From an uncultured Clostridia bacterium (GTDB taxonomy: Bacteria; Bacillota; Clostridia; TANB77; CAG-508), in contig CAPPGO010000002.1 of the NCBI GenBank assembly GCA_948678575.1, positions 1 through 53,596 on the forward strand: a stretch of DNA of 53,596 nucleotides, written 5' to 3'. The notes under the pieces were generated by a model, which worked only from the letters and a program-made list of their open reading frames with translations, did not search any database and was not told where the DNA came from. Numbering within the stretch: position 1 is the first letter of the stretch; each line of letters starts with the position of its first letter. Below are positions 24,538 to 33,753 of the stretch, piece after piece. The translations under genes were made by a program, and so were the position numbers.

Positions 24538-24870
24538 TTGGAATTTTTAGCTGTTGTAGTAATTTTATTCACAGTAGTATTATTTTTAACAGTACTTGCT
24601 ATATATCAAATTAAAATGGCTGGCATGAATGTTAAAGATTTTTGGTCTTTTATAAAAGCCAATGAAACATTAGATAAATTGTATGCATTTAGTGTTAGAT
24701 ATGATAAATTGTCACCACAACAACAAATTTTGTTTTTGGCAGAAGCAGAAAAAATATTTGATGCTTTTGATAAAGTGCCAGATGCTTTATGGGAAGAAGA
24801 ATATGGAAAATACATGGAAATTTTAAACAAATATAAAGATATAAAAATGGTTAGATGGGAAAATAGTTAA
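24538..24870 (+). CDS. Small membrane-anchored protein
   Basis: 110 residues: an N-terminal membrane helix (about 3-25) and a soluble helical part rich in acidic and aromatic residues. The in-frame start is TTG 24538, 13 nt after AAGGAAAG; an ATG at 24525 is out of frame and closes soon. Single-gene unit between two terminators. No family recognised. Confidence 0.6.
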   Translation: MEFLAVVVILFTVVLFLTVLAIYQIKMAGMNVKDFWSFIKANETLDKLYAFSVRYDKLSPQQQILFLAEAEKIFDAFDKVPDALWEEEYGKYMEILNKYKDIKMVRWENS

Positions 24871-24872
24871 TA

Positions 24873-24905
24873 AAGAGAAGTCACAAAAAAGTGATTTCTT
24901 TTTTT
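24873..24905 (+). terminator. Terminator
   Basis: GAAGTCAC and GTGATTTC pair around an A-rich loop, followed by a long T-run. Confidence 0.8.
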
Positions 24906-24992
24906 ATTTAAAAAATTGTAAAAAACTGTATTGAATATAAAATAACAAAAAATAACATACTAAAATTATCAAATAAAAAAGGAGGAAATTTT

Positions 24993-26048
24993 ATGAAAAA
25001 AATAATCAAAATTTTTCCCATAATTTTAGTGTTATCAATTATCATTTTCTGTGGAGATACTTATGCTACAAAATTGAGTACATTAGATGCACAGCTTAGT
25101 AGCACAACAATAAGACCAGGAGAAGAAGTAACAGTAACAATACAATTTGGAGAAGCTTTAAGCTCATATAGTATTAATGTTGCTTATGATAAAAATATTT
25201 TTGAATATGTATCAACTGATGGTGGAACAGCGACAGATATAGGAAATAAGCTTAAAGTAGAATTTCAAGATACAACAAATTCAAAAAGTAATATGTTTAT
25301 AAAATTTAAAGCAAAAGAGGAAGTTACAAGTACTAATCCAACTGAGTTTCTTATAACAGCAGATGGACTTAAAAGTGCTGAAACTTTTGTGAATTATGAT
25401 GATGTAAAAATGCCAATCGTAAAAAGTCTTGTAGTTGAACCTGAATATGTAGATTATATTATAAAGTTAGAATATATTGGTGATGTTATGAAAAATGAAG
25501 AAAAAGAAGTGAAAATTTCATATTCATCTCCAAGTGGAAGATATTATGAAAGTGCTAGATTGATTGCAATAGTTTCTGGACCAGAAGGAGGAAGTATGAA
25601 ACTTCTAGCTATGGATCAAGAAGGAACGGAATATGATATTATAAAAGATGGTTGGGGTGATATGCAAGGATTCCCAATGGGAGGAAAAGATTATGCACAA
25701 GTTTTGCAAACAGAAGCCATATTTAATGTACCTGGAATTTATACACTTTCATTGAAATTGATAGATATAGAAAATTCAGATAGTATAATTGCTCAAAAAG
25801 ATTTTCAATTTACTGTTGAAGAAACTGATGTAGTAGAACCAATGATTACAAATTTGTCAGAAAATGAAGTTGTAGGAGCAGTAGAAATTCCAACTGAGAA
25901 TGTGCAAAAACAGCAATCAGAAAATACACAATCTGCTGAGCAATTGCCAAAAGCATTGCCTAAGACTGGTACTAATATTTATATTGTTATAGGAATAGTT
26001 TTTATAGCTTTGATTGGTGGGTATGTTTATTACAACAAAGAAAAGTAA
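24993..26048 (+). CDS. LPKTG cell-wall protein with cohesin-like domain
   Basis: 351-residue secreted protein. Signal peptide 1-26 (ends near DTYA). Residues 30-145 look like a cohesin/bacterial Ig-like beta-sandwich (TIRPGEEVTVTIQFGEALSSYSINVAYDKNIFEYV). A second beta-rich part ends with YTLSLKLIDIE. A Gln/Glu/Ser spacer leads to the sorting signal LPKTG at 322-326, a hydrophobic segment and NKEK. The next gene, overlapping by 26 nt, is a sortase, presumably the one that attaches it. GGAGG precedes ATG 24993. Cohesin-like here need not imply a cellulosome. Confidence 0.85.
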   Translation: MKKIIKIFPIILVLSIIIFCGDTYATKLSTLDAQLSSTTIRPGEEVTVTIQFGEALSSYSINVAYDKNIFEYVSTDGGTATDIGNKLKVEFQDTTNSKSNMFIKFKAKEEVTSTNPTEFLITADGLKSAETFVNYDDVKMPIVKSLVVEPEYVDYIIKLEYIGDVMKNEEKEVKISYSSPSGRYYESARLIAIVSGPEGGSMKLLAMDQEGTEYDIIKDGWGDMQGFPMGGKDYAQVLQTEAIFNVPGIYTLSLKLIDIENSDSIIAQKDFQFTVEETDVVEPMITNLSENEVVGAVEIPTENVQKQQSENTQSAEQLPKALPKTGTNIYIVIGIVFIALIGGYVYYNKEK

Positions 26049-26646
26049 GATTATAAAATATATTATAGTAATTATAATTTTTCTTATACTTAGTTGGGTA
26101 GGATTTAATGAATATACTAGAATTCAAATAAATAAAAGAAAATCGCAATATATTACTGATAAAGTGTATAGTGTTACTAAAACAGAAGGTAAAAATGAAG
26201 TAGATTCAAATGAAAAAATATATTTTAAAGAAGAAATTGTAAAGGAATATAAAGGATTTGATGTAATTGCTAAATTAGAAATACCAAAAATAAAATTAGA
26301 AACATATATATTAAAAAATTTTTCAGAAGCATCTTTAAATGTATCTGTTACTAAGTTTTGGGGGAGTAATCCAAATCAAATAGGAAATATGTGTGTAGCA
26401 GGTCATAATTTTAAAAACAAGAATATGTTTAGAAATTTGAAGAATTTAAAAATAGGTGATACTTTTACAATTTCAGATAATGATATTGGTAAGATTGAAT
26501 ACAAAATTTACGATATTTATAGGGTAAAACCAGAAGATGTTAGTTGTTTATCACAAGATACTAATAACAAAAAAGAAGTAACACTTATAACTTGTACAAG
26601 TAATTCAAAAGAAAGAATTATTGTAAAAGCAAGAGAAATAATTTAG
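26023..26646 (+). CDS. Sortase paired with the LPKTG protein
   Basis: 207 residues. One membrane helix at about 11-28, then the sortase domain: FDVIAKLEIPKIKLETYIL, catalytic His in CVAGHNFKN, catalytic Cys in VTLITCTS and Arg in KERIIVKA. ATG 26023 has GGTGG just upstream and lies inside the end of the LPKTG gene, so translation is probably coupled. TTG/GTG starts at 26014-26017 are possible alternatives. It is related to, but clearly different from, the sortase at 6835. Confidence 0.88.
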   Translation: MFITTKKSKIIKYIIVIIIFLILSWVGFNEYTRIQINKRKSQYITDKVYSVTKTEGKNEVDSNEKIYFKEEIVKEYKGFDVIAKLEIPKIKLETYILKNFSEASLNVSVTKFWGSNPNQIGNMCVAGHNFKNKNMFRNLKNLKIGDTFTISDNDIGKIEYKIYDIYRVKPEDVSCLSQDTNNKKEVTLITCTSNSKERIIVKAREII

Positions 26647-26676
26647 AACGAGACTCTAAAAAGAGTCTCGTTATTT
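26647..26676. terminator. Bidirectional terminator (sortase / asnB)
   Basis: AACGAGACTC (26647-26656) with GAGTCTCGTT (26663-26672), 6-nt A-rich loop. Confidence 0.9.
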
Positions 26677-26680
26677 ATGC

Positions 26681-28528
26681 TTAAATTTCAAGTGTAGGAT
26701 TATATCTTTCAAGCCAAATATTTACTTGGATTAAATATGCCATAAGTTGAGGACCAGTCATAAGTTGACCGAACCAAGGTCTAGTAAATGCCTTTCCATC
26801 AGTTGCAATAATATCCAAAATATATTTTTTATTAAGTAAATTGTTTATTGGACTTTCAGAGTCTGAAACAATTTTATATAGTTTTTCTTTAACAATTTTT
26901 AAATAGTTTGGATTATGAGTTTTTGGATATGGACTTTTCTTTCTATAAACAATTTCCTGTGGAAGAAAATCTTCCATACAGTGACGAAGCAAGCCTTTTT
27001 CACGACCTTTATATGCTTTCATTTCCCAAGGAATATTCCACATATATTCTACAATTCTATAATCACAGAAAGGTACTCTGACTTCAAAACCATTATACAT
27101 TGACATTCTATCTGTTCTATCCAAAAGTGTTTGCATAAACCAATTAGATGTTAAATAAATTAGCTTTCTAGAAAGTATATTTTCTTTGCTATCTTCATTT
27201 AAAAATTCAATTTTGCTAATACTTTCATTGTATCTACTATCAATATATTTTTTCAAATTAATTTCTTTTGAAATATGAGGAGCAAGTAGTTCTTGTCGTT
27301 CGCTTATAGCAAGAGACCAAGGAAAAGTATTGCTTTCTAAACTGTCTTTTCTAAAATACCAAGGATATCCACCAAAAATTTCATCAGAGCATTCACCAGA
27401 AAGAGCTACTTTTGCGTATTTTTTGACATTTTTAAAAAACAATAAATAAGAAGAATCTACATCAGCCATTCCAGGAAAATCTCTCGCAACAACACTTTCT
27501 TCTAAGTAATTGAAAAGTTCAGGGGTATCTAAAACAATTTTTGTATGATTTGTGTCAAAAGTTTTAACCATTAAATCAATATATTTTTCATCAGTATCAG
27601 GTTGAAAGTCATTTTTTATAAAATTTTCTGCTTGACCTACATAATCGACAGAAAAAGTATTTAATTTTTCACCATATTCTTTTTTATAATAATTACTTGC
27701 AACAGCTGTAATTATACTAGAATCTAAACCACCAGATAAAAGAGTACAAAGAGGAACATCAGATACTAATTGCTTCTCAATAGAATCTTTAATTAAAAAT
27801 TTAATCTTGTCGCAGGTTTCTTCGAAATTATCTGTATGAGGTTTTGTTTGTAAAGACCAGTATTCTTTTTTGAAAAGTCCATTGCTATTATATATCATAT
27901 AATGAGCAGGTTCTAATTCTAAGATGTCTTTAAATGGAGTAAGTCCAGGTGTATGACTAGGACCGATTCCAAATAATTCACAAATTCCTTGATTATCTAA
28001 AACAGGCTTGCATTCTGGAAATTCTAATATAGCTTTTATTTCAGAAGCAAATATAAAGTTTCCATTTTTGATTGTATAATAAAGAGGTTTTATTCCAAAC
28101 ATATCACGAGCAATAAAAAGTTCCTCTTTTGCAATATCCCATACAGCAAAGCCAAAAATTCCATTTAAATGATTACAAACTTCATGACCATAATGTAAAT
28201 AAGATTTTAAAAGTACTTCTGTGTCAGAATGACCTTTAAAAGTAAAACCATTTCTTAATAATTCTGTTCTTAATTCATCTGTATTATAAAGTTGACCATT
28301 ATATACAATAACATAAGTATTGCCTTGATATACAAAGTTCATAGGTTGTTTGCCATTTTCAATGTCTATAATACTTAATCTTCTATGACCTAATACACCA
28401 TGTTTTGAAAAATAAAATCCTTCTTCATCTGGACCACGCTTTGCAAGTGTTTTGCACATATTACGAATTATGTAATAACTATTTTGAATATTCTTATCTA
28501 AATTGATAAAACCAGTAATTCCACACAT
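26681..28528 (-). CDS. asnB: Asparagine synthase (glutamine-hydrolysing)
   Basis: 615 residues, a normal length. Makes asparagine from aspartate, ATP and glutamine. N-terminal class II amidotransferase with Cys2 (MCGITGFINLD), RGPDEEGF and GHRRLSIID; C-terminal synthetase with the PPi motif LLSGGLDSS and later ALSGECSDEIFGGYPW, DRTDRMSM. GGAGA precedes the ATG. Divergent from lepA across 148 bp. Confidence 0.95.
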   Translation of the reverse strand: MCGITGFINLDKNIQNSYYIIRNMCKTLAKRGPDEEGFYFSKHGVLGHRRLSIIDIENGKQPMNFVYQGNTYVIVYNGQLYNTDELRTELLRNGFTFKGHSDTEVLLKSYLHYGHEVCNHLNGIFGFAVWDIAKEELFIARDMFGIKPLYYTIKNGNFIFASEIKAILEFPECKPVLDNQGICELFGIGPSHTPGLTPFKDILELEPAHYMIYNSNGLFKKEYWSLQTKPHTDNFEETCDKIKFLIKDSIEKQLVSDVPLCTLLSGGLDSSIITAVASNYYKKEYGEKLNTFSVDYVGQAENFIKNDFQPDTDEKYIDLMVKTFDTNHTKIVLDTPELFNYLEESVVARDFPGMADVDSSYLLFFKNVKKYAKVALSGECSDEIFGGYPWYFRKDSLESNTFPWSLAISERQELLAPHISKEINLKKYIDSRYNESISKIEFLNEDSKENILSRKLIYLTSNWFMQTLLDRTDRMSMYNGFEVRVPFCDYRIVEYMWNIPWEMKAYKGREKGLLRHCMEDFLPQEIVYRKKSPYPKTHNPNYLKIVKEKLYKIVSDSESPINNLLNKKYILDIIATDGKAFTRPWFGQLMTGPQLMAYLIQVNIWLERYNPTLEI

Positions 28529-28597
28529 AAAAATCTCCTTAAAAATAATTTAATATTATAATATATGCAAAAAGAATAAAAATATTTCAAAAAACAT

Positions 28598-28626
28598 TTG
28601 ATAAATACCATAATATAAAGTATAAT
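28598..28626 (+). promoter_or_regulatory. Promoter for lepA
   Basis: TTGATA (28598-28603), 17 bp, TATAAT (28621-28626). Confidence 0.75.
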
Positions 28627-28676
28627 ATACTTTGATTAGTTGGAAGAATTTGGCGAAATTTTAAGCAGGAGGAAAT

Positions 28677-30491
28677 ATGCAAGACAAACAAAAAAGAATT
28701 AGAAATTTTAGTATAATTGCACATATAGATCATGGAAAATCTACTTTGGCAGATAGATTGATAGAAATGACGGGAGCTTTATCTACAAGAGAGATGGAAG
28801 CTCAGGTTCTAGATAATATGGATATAGAAAAAGAAAGAGGAATAACCATAAAATCACAAGCTGTGAAAATGAACTATACAGCTAAAAATGGAGAACAATA
28901 TGAATTCAATCTTATAGATACTCCGGGACATGTAGATTTTAATTATGAGGTTTCAAGAAGTTTAGCAGCATGTGAAGGAGCAATTTTAGTAGTAGACTCA
29001 ACACAAGGAGTTGAAGCTCAAACTTTGGCGAATGTTTATTTAGCCTTAGAAGATAATTTGGAGATTGTACCAATTATAAATAAAGTAGATTTGCCAAATG
29101 CAAGACCAGAAGAGGTAAAACATGAAATTGAAGACATAATAGGAATTCCTGCAATGGATGCACCTTGTATATCTGCAAAAACTGGTTTAAACGTTGAAGA
29201 AGTTTTAGAAAGAATTGTTACAGATATACCAGCACCTAGTGGAAGTCCGGATGAAAAATTACAATGTTTAATATTCGATTCTTATTATGATAATTATAAA
29301 GGAGCTCTAAGTTATGTTAGAGTGAAAAACGGAACAATAAAAGCTAATGATGAGATATTGTTTATGGCTACTGGAAAGGTGTTTACTGTTAGTGAAGTTG
29401 GATATTTTGGAGCAGGAGAATATATACCAACAGATAAATTGGTAGCAGGAGAAGTTGGATATGTTGCAGCAAGTGTAAAAACAGTTTCTGATTTACATGT
29501 AGGCGATACAATTACACACAAACAAAATCCAACAGAAGAAGCACTTCCAGGTTATAAGCAAGCAAATTCAATGGTATATTGTGGTATGTATCCACTAGAT
29601 GGAAGTCAATATGAGGCTTTAAAAGATGCTTTGGAAAAATTGAAATTGAATGATGCAGCTTTAAATTATGAACCTGAAACTTCTGTTGCTTTGGGGTTTG
29701 GGTTTAGATGTGGTTTTTTAGGACTTTTACATTTAGAAATAATAATAGAAAGATTAGAAAGAGAATTCGACTTAGGACTTATTACAACAGCGCCATCAGT
29801 TATTTATAAAGTTACTAAAACAAGTGGTGAAGAAATTGAATTATATAATCCAATAGATTTACCGCCAAGTACAGAAATTAAATTCATTGAAGAACCTATT
29901 ATGAAATCAGAAATAATGATTCCAAAAGAGTTTGTTGGAAATGTTATGGAAGTATGTCAAAATAGACGTGGTAATTATATAGATATGAGATATTTAGATG
30001 AAAATAGAGTAACTTTGGAATACGATTTACCACTTAATGAAATTATTTATGATTTTTTTGATACAATAAAATCTAAAACAAAGGGATATGCTTCAATAGA
30101 TTATGAATTTAAAGAATATAGAAAATCAGAATTAATAAAATTAGATTTACACATAAATAATGAGCCAGTAGATGCTTTAACTTTTATAGTTCATAAAGAC
30201 TCAGCTTATGAAAGAGGAAGAAAAATGGCTGAGAAATTGAAAAAAGTTATTCCAAGACAATTATTTGAAATTCCAATACAAGCAGTTGTAGGTGGAAAAA
30301 TAATTGCAAGAGAAACTATTTCAGCTATGAGAAAAGATGTACTTGCTAAATGTTATGGTGGAGATATAACAAGAAAGAAAAAACTTTTAGAAAAGCAAAA
30401 GAAAGGTAAGAAAAAAATGAGACAAATTGGAAATGTTGAAGTGCCACAAGAGGCTTTCTTATCTGTTTTGAAATTAAATGAAGAAGAATAA
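28677..30491 (+). CDS. lepA: Elongation factor 4 (LepA)
   Basis: 604 residues. Ribosome-bound GTPase implicated in back-translocation and 30S biogenesis. GTPase motifs: AHIDHGKSTL (G1), RGITIKSQAV (G2), DTPGHVDF (G3), NKVDLP (G4), SAKTG (G5). The LepA-specific C-terminal domain ends with GKKKMRQIGNVEVPQEAFLSVL. AGGAGG is 6 nt before ATG 28677. Confidence 0.97.
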   Translation: MQDKQKRIRNFSIIAHIDHGKSTLADRLIEMTGALSTREMEAQVLDNMDIEKERGITIKSQAVKMNYTAKNGEQYEFNLIDTPGHVDFNYEVSRSLAACEGAILVVDSTQGVEAQTLANVYLALEDNLEIVPIINKVDLPNARPEEVKHEIEDIIGIPAMDAPCISAKTGLNVEEVLERIVTDIPAPSGSPDEKLQCLIFDSYYDNYKGALSYVRVKNGTIKANDEILFMATGKVFTVSEVGYFGAGEYIPTDKLVAGEVGYVAASVKTVSDLHVGDTITHKQNPTEEALPGYKQANSMVYCGMYPLDGSQYEALKDALEKLKLNDAALNYEPETSVALGFGFRCGFLGLLHLEIIIERLEREFDLGLITTAPSVIYKVTKTSGEEIELYNPIDLPPSTEIKFIEEPIMKSEIMIPKEFVGNVMEVCQNRRGNYIDMRYLDENRVTLEYDLPLNEIIYDFFDTIKSKTKGYASIDYEFKEYRKSELIKLDLHINNEPVDALTFIVHKDSAYERGRKMAEKLKKVIPRQLFEIPIQAVVGGKIIARETISAMRKDVLAKCYGGDITRKKKLLEKQKKGKKKMRQIGNVEVPQEAFLSVLKLNEEE

Positions 30492-30557
30492 TATATATTT
30501 ATCAATTGATGATAAAATAAGAAGAGGTTTGTTTTTGAGTTAATTAGGGGGAGAAAA

Positions 30558-31502
30558 ATGAGAGAAAGTTTTAGAGATAAACAAAATAGAAAAGCAAGAA
30601 TTGCCAGAGAAAAACAAGAAAGTTTTGAAGATAGAAGAAAGCAAGAACGAAGAAAAAATGAAAGAAGACAAGAAGATAGAAGAAGAGAAAGAAAATCAGT
30701 AGAAATAGATAGAAGAAATAGCGAAAGACGAGTTGATGAAAGACGCATAGACGATAGACGAGAAGAAGATAAAGTATATGAAGATGTAATTGCTGGAAGA
30801 AATGCTGTAATGGAACTTTTAAAATCTTCTAAGGATATTAATAAAATTTTTGTCGAAAAAGGTGAAAAACATGGTTCTATAAATGAGATAATAGCAAGAG
30901 CAAAAGAAGCTAGAATTGTTACTGTTGAAGTTGAAAAATCAAAATTAAATATGATGGCAGAAAACCATCAAGGTGTTGTTGCAGTAGTTCCACCTTTTAA
31001 TTATTGCGAAATTGAAGATATATTAGATTTAGCAAAAGAAAGAGGAGAAGATCCATTTATTCTTGTTTTAGATGGAATTGAAGATCCTCACAATTTAGGT
31101 TCAATAATAAGAACAGCAGAAACAGCTGGTGTTCATGGAATAATAATTCCAAAAAGAAGAACTGTATCAGTAAATGCAACAGTTGCAAAAACTTCTGCTG
31201 GTGCAACAGCTTATGTAAAAGTAGCTAGGGTAAATAATATTAATGATAGTATTAGAAAATTAAAAGATGCAGGACTTTGGGTTATTGGAACAGATGGAGA
31301 GGCTAAAACAGAATATTATAATCAAGACTTAAAAGGACCGATTGCAATAATAATTGGTAGTGAAGGTTTTGGAATGAGTAAGCTTGTAAAAGAAAATGCA
31401 GATATTTTGATAAAAATTCCTATGAAGGGACAAATTAATTCTCTAAATGCATCAGTATCAGCAGGTATTGTTATGTATGAAGTTGTAAAACAAAGAAAAT
31501 AA
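30558..31502 (+). CDS. rlmB: 23S rRNA ribose methyltransferase (RlmB-like) with charged N-terminal extension
   Basis: 314 residues. The SpoU/TrmH part begins near residue 75: DVIAGRNAVMELLKSSKDINKI (substrate-binding domain), then LVLDGIEDPHNLGSIIRTAETAG, IIGSEGFGMSKLVKENAD and IKIPMKGQINSLNASVSAG, the trefoil-knot SAM site. RlmB methylates G2251 of 23S rRNA; the exact target here is inferred. Residues 1-73 are almost entirely Arg, Lys, Glu and Asp (RRKQERRKNERRQEDRRRER), with no family precedent known to me. GGGGGAG precedes ATG 30558. Confidence 0.87.
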   Translation: MRESFRDKQNRKARIAREKQESFEDRRKQERRKNERRQEDRRRERKSVEIDRRNSERRVDERRIDDRREEDKVYEDVIAGRNAVMELLKSSKDINKIFVEKGEKHGSINEIIARAKEARIVTVEVEKSKLNMMAENHQGVVAVVPPFNYCEIEDILDLAKERGEDPFILVLDGIEDPHNLGSIIRTAETAGVHGIIIPKRRTVSVNATVAKTSAGATAYVKVARVNNINDSIRKLKDAGLWVIGTDGEAKTEYYNQDLKGPIAIIIGSEGFGMSKLVKENADILIKIPMKGQINSLNASVSAGIVMYEVVKQRK

Positions 31503-31526
31503 TTATTATAAAGGAATTTACAAAAG

Positions 31527-31970
31527 ATGGAAGAGGATATTGTATTAAAAATTAAAGAAAAAGAAAGTTTAGAAGTTGTTAAATATATTTCAATTATATA
31601 TGCTTTGTTTTTGTTCTTTTTAGGTGCAATTATGCAATTTGAAGAAACAATTATAGAAGTTACTTTTATATGTGTATTTGCAATTATTATAGATATGATA
31701 AATTATGGTGAATTTATAGTATCTGAAAAAGGTGTAAAAAGTAAGAAAATAGGTTTTATAAAATACAAAGAAATATATAGATTAGATTTAGATAATAGAA
31801 CTTTAACTTTATATACAAGAAATGAAAAAAAGCCATATAAAATAAATTTTGCAAAAAATGAAGATATGTCACAAATCGACAAAATTTATAAATATATAGA
31901 TGCTAAAATTAAGCGAATAGAAGAAGATATAAAAGACCATGAAGAATTTGTACAAAAAATTTCAAAATAA
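31527..31970 (+). CDS. Hypothetical membrane protein, PH-like tail
   Basis: 147 residues with two hydrophobic segments (about 20-38 and 44-62), followed by a beta-rich soluble part (FIVSEKGVKSKKIGFIKYKEIYRLDLDNRTLTLYTRNEKKPYKINF) that resembles a small bacterial PH domain. Starts 24 nt after rlmB and is likely cotranscribed. Function unknown. Confidence 0.62.
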   Translation: MEEDIVLKIKEKESLEVVKYISIIYALFLFFLGAIMQFEETIIEVTFICVFAIIIDMINYGEFIVSEKGVKSKKIGFIKYKEIYRLDLDNRTLTLYTRNEKKPYKINFAKNEDMSQIDKIYKYIDAKIKRIEEDIKDHEEFVQKISK

Positions 31971-31983
31971 TTATTTAAAAAAC

Positions 31984-32012
31984 TTGATTTTTGGAATATA
32001 AGATGATAAAAT
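31984..32012 (+). promoter_or_regulatory. Promoter for pyrG
   Basis: TTGATT (31984-31989), 17 bp, TAAAAT (32007-32012). Confidence 0.6.
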
Positions 32013-32040
32013 AATTATGTTGAAAATCAAATCGATTTCG

Positions 32041-32092
32041 AACAGATAAAAAAAAACCCATTTTTTATCTGTTTTTTGTTTTTTAATGGGTA
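32041..32092 (+). promoter_or_regulatory. Attenuator-like leader of pyrG
   Basis: ACAGATAAAAAA (32042-32053) and TTTTTTATCTGT (32061-32072) form a terminator stem followed by a T-run. ACCCATT across its loop (32056-32062) can pair with AATGGGT (32085-32091) next to the GGAGG site. pyrG of other Bacillota is controlled by CTP-sensitive attenuation; whether the same mechanism works here is inferred. Confidence 0.65.
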
Positions 32093-32106
32093 TGGAGGTA
32101 GAAAAA

Positions 32107-33711
32107 ATGAGTACAAAATATGTTTTTATAACAGGAGGAGTAGTATCAGGATTAGGAAAAGGAATAACAGCGTCATCGTTAGGAAGATTATTAAAAAATA
32201 GAGGATATAAAGTAGTTAATCAAAAATTCGATCCTTATATAAATGTTGATCCAGGAACAATGAGTCCATACGAACATGGTGAAGTTTTTGTCACAGATGA
32301 TGGAGCAGAAACAGATTTAGATTTAGGACATTATGAAAGATTTACAGATGTTAATTTAAGTAGAAATTGCAGTGTAACATCTGGTAAAATTTATCAAAAT
32401 GTTATCAATAAAGAAAGAAGAGGAGATTATTTAGGAAAAACAGTTCAAGTAATTCCTCATGTAACTAATGAAATAAAAGAAAAAATATACAGCTTTGAAA
32501 ATAGTGATGTAGATGTTGTAATTACAGAATTAGGTGGAACAGTTGGAGATATCGAAAGTTTAGCATTTATTGAAGCTATTAGACAAGTTGGCCTTGAAAA
32601 GGCAAGAGAAGATGTACTTTATATACATGTAACTTTACTTCCATATATTTCAGGTTCTAATGAACTTAAATCAAAACCAACACAACACTCTGTAAAAGAA
32701 TTACAATCTTTTGGTATTAAACCAGATATTTTAGTTTGTAGAAGTGAACTTGAAATTCCAAAAGAAATAAGAGATAAAATAGCATTATTTTGTAATGTTA
32801 AACCAGAAAATGTTATACCAAATATGACAGCAAGAACTCTATATGAAGTACCATTATTGCTAGAAAAAGAAGGCTTAGCAAAAGTTGTTTGTAAACATTT
32901 TAATTTAGATAGAGTTGAAGCAAACAATAGTGATTGGGAAGCTATGATAGAGAATATTACAAAATTAAAAGGAACAGTAAAAATAGCTTTGGTTGGAAAA
33001 TATATGCAACTTCAAGATGCTTATTTATCAGTAGCAGAAAGTTTGCGTCATGGTGGATTTGCAAATGGAGTTAATGTAGAAATTGGATATATAGATTCTG
33101 AAACTATTAAAGAAGATAATGTAAATAAAATTCTTGGTGAATACGATGGAATTTTAGTGCCTGGTGGCTTTGGTAATAGAGGAATTGAAGGAAAAATTCT
33201 TGCAATAAAATATGCAAGAGAGAATAATATTCCATTTTTAGGAATTTGTTTAGGAATGCAAATGGCAGTTGTAGAATATACAAGAAATGTATTAGGATTA
33301 AAAGATGCTTCTTCTGCTGAATTTAGCTCAACAACTGAGAATCCAGTTATACATATAATGGAAACACAAAAAGATGTTACTGAAAAAGGTGGAACAATGC
33401 GTTTAGGTGCTTATCCATGTAGTATTAAAAAGGATAGTTTAGCATATAAAATTTATGGTGAAGAAAATATCAGTGAAAGACATCGTCATAGATTTGAATA
33501 TAATAATGCATATAAAGAAAGATTAGAAAATGCAGGACTTAAATGTTCTGGAACATCACCAGATGGAACTTTGGTTGAAATTGTTGAAAATGTAAATCAC
33601 CCATTTTTTGTTGGTGTACAATTCCACCCAGAATTTAAGTCTAGACCAGATAGACCAGCTCCATTATTTAAAGCACTTGTTGGAGCTGCAAAAGAAAAAG
33701 CACAATTATAA
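32107..33711 (+). CDS. pyrG: CTP synthase
   Basis: 534 residues. Converts UTP to CTP with glutamine. Synthetase half begins MSTKYVFITGGVVSGLGKGITASSLG; amidotransferase half has the oxyanion and Cys motif FLGICLGMQMAVVEY and the C-terminal catalytic VQFHPEFKSRP. ATG 32107 has GGAGG 8 nt upstream; the earlier in-frame ATGs at 32086 and 32092 overlap the leader and ribosome site. Confidence 0.97.
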   Translation: MSTKYVFITGGVVSGLGKGITASSLGRLLKNRGYKVVNQKFDPYINVDPGTMSPYEHGEVFVTDDGAETDLDLGHYERFTDVNLSRNCSVTSGKIYQNVINKERRGDYLGKTVQVIPHVTNEIKEKIYSFENSDVDVVITELGGTVGDIESLAFIEAIRQVGLEKAREDVLYIHVTLLPYISGSNELKSKPTQHSVKELQSFGIKPDILVCRSELEIPKEIRDKIALFCNVKPENVIPNMTARTLYEVPLLLEKEGLAKVVCKHFNLDRVEANNSDWEAMIENITKLKGTVKIALVGKYMQLQDAYLSVAESLRHGGFANGVNVEIGYIDSETIKEDNVNKILGEYDGILVPGGFGNRGIEGKILAIKYARENNIPFLGICLGMQMAVVEYTRNVLGLKDASSAEFSSTTENPVIHIMETQKDVTEKGGTMRLGAYPCSIKKDSLAYKIYGEENISERHRHRFEYNNAYKERLENAGLKCSGTSPDGTLVEIVENVNHPFFVGVQFHPEFKSRPDRPAPLFKALVGAAKEKAQL

Positions 33712-33753
33712 TTTTAAAACAGAAATGTACTAATGAAAAAGAGGAGTGATTAA

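Noticed and set aside
30353..30748. Minus-strand Ser/Leu-rich frame opposite the lepA end and rlmB start
   Set aside because: It is a mirror of the Arg/Glu-rich rlmB extension, with no start signal.
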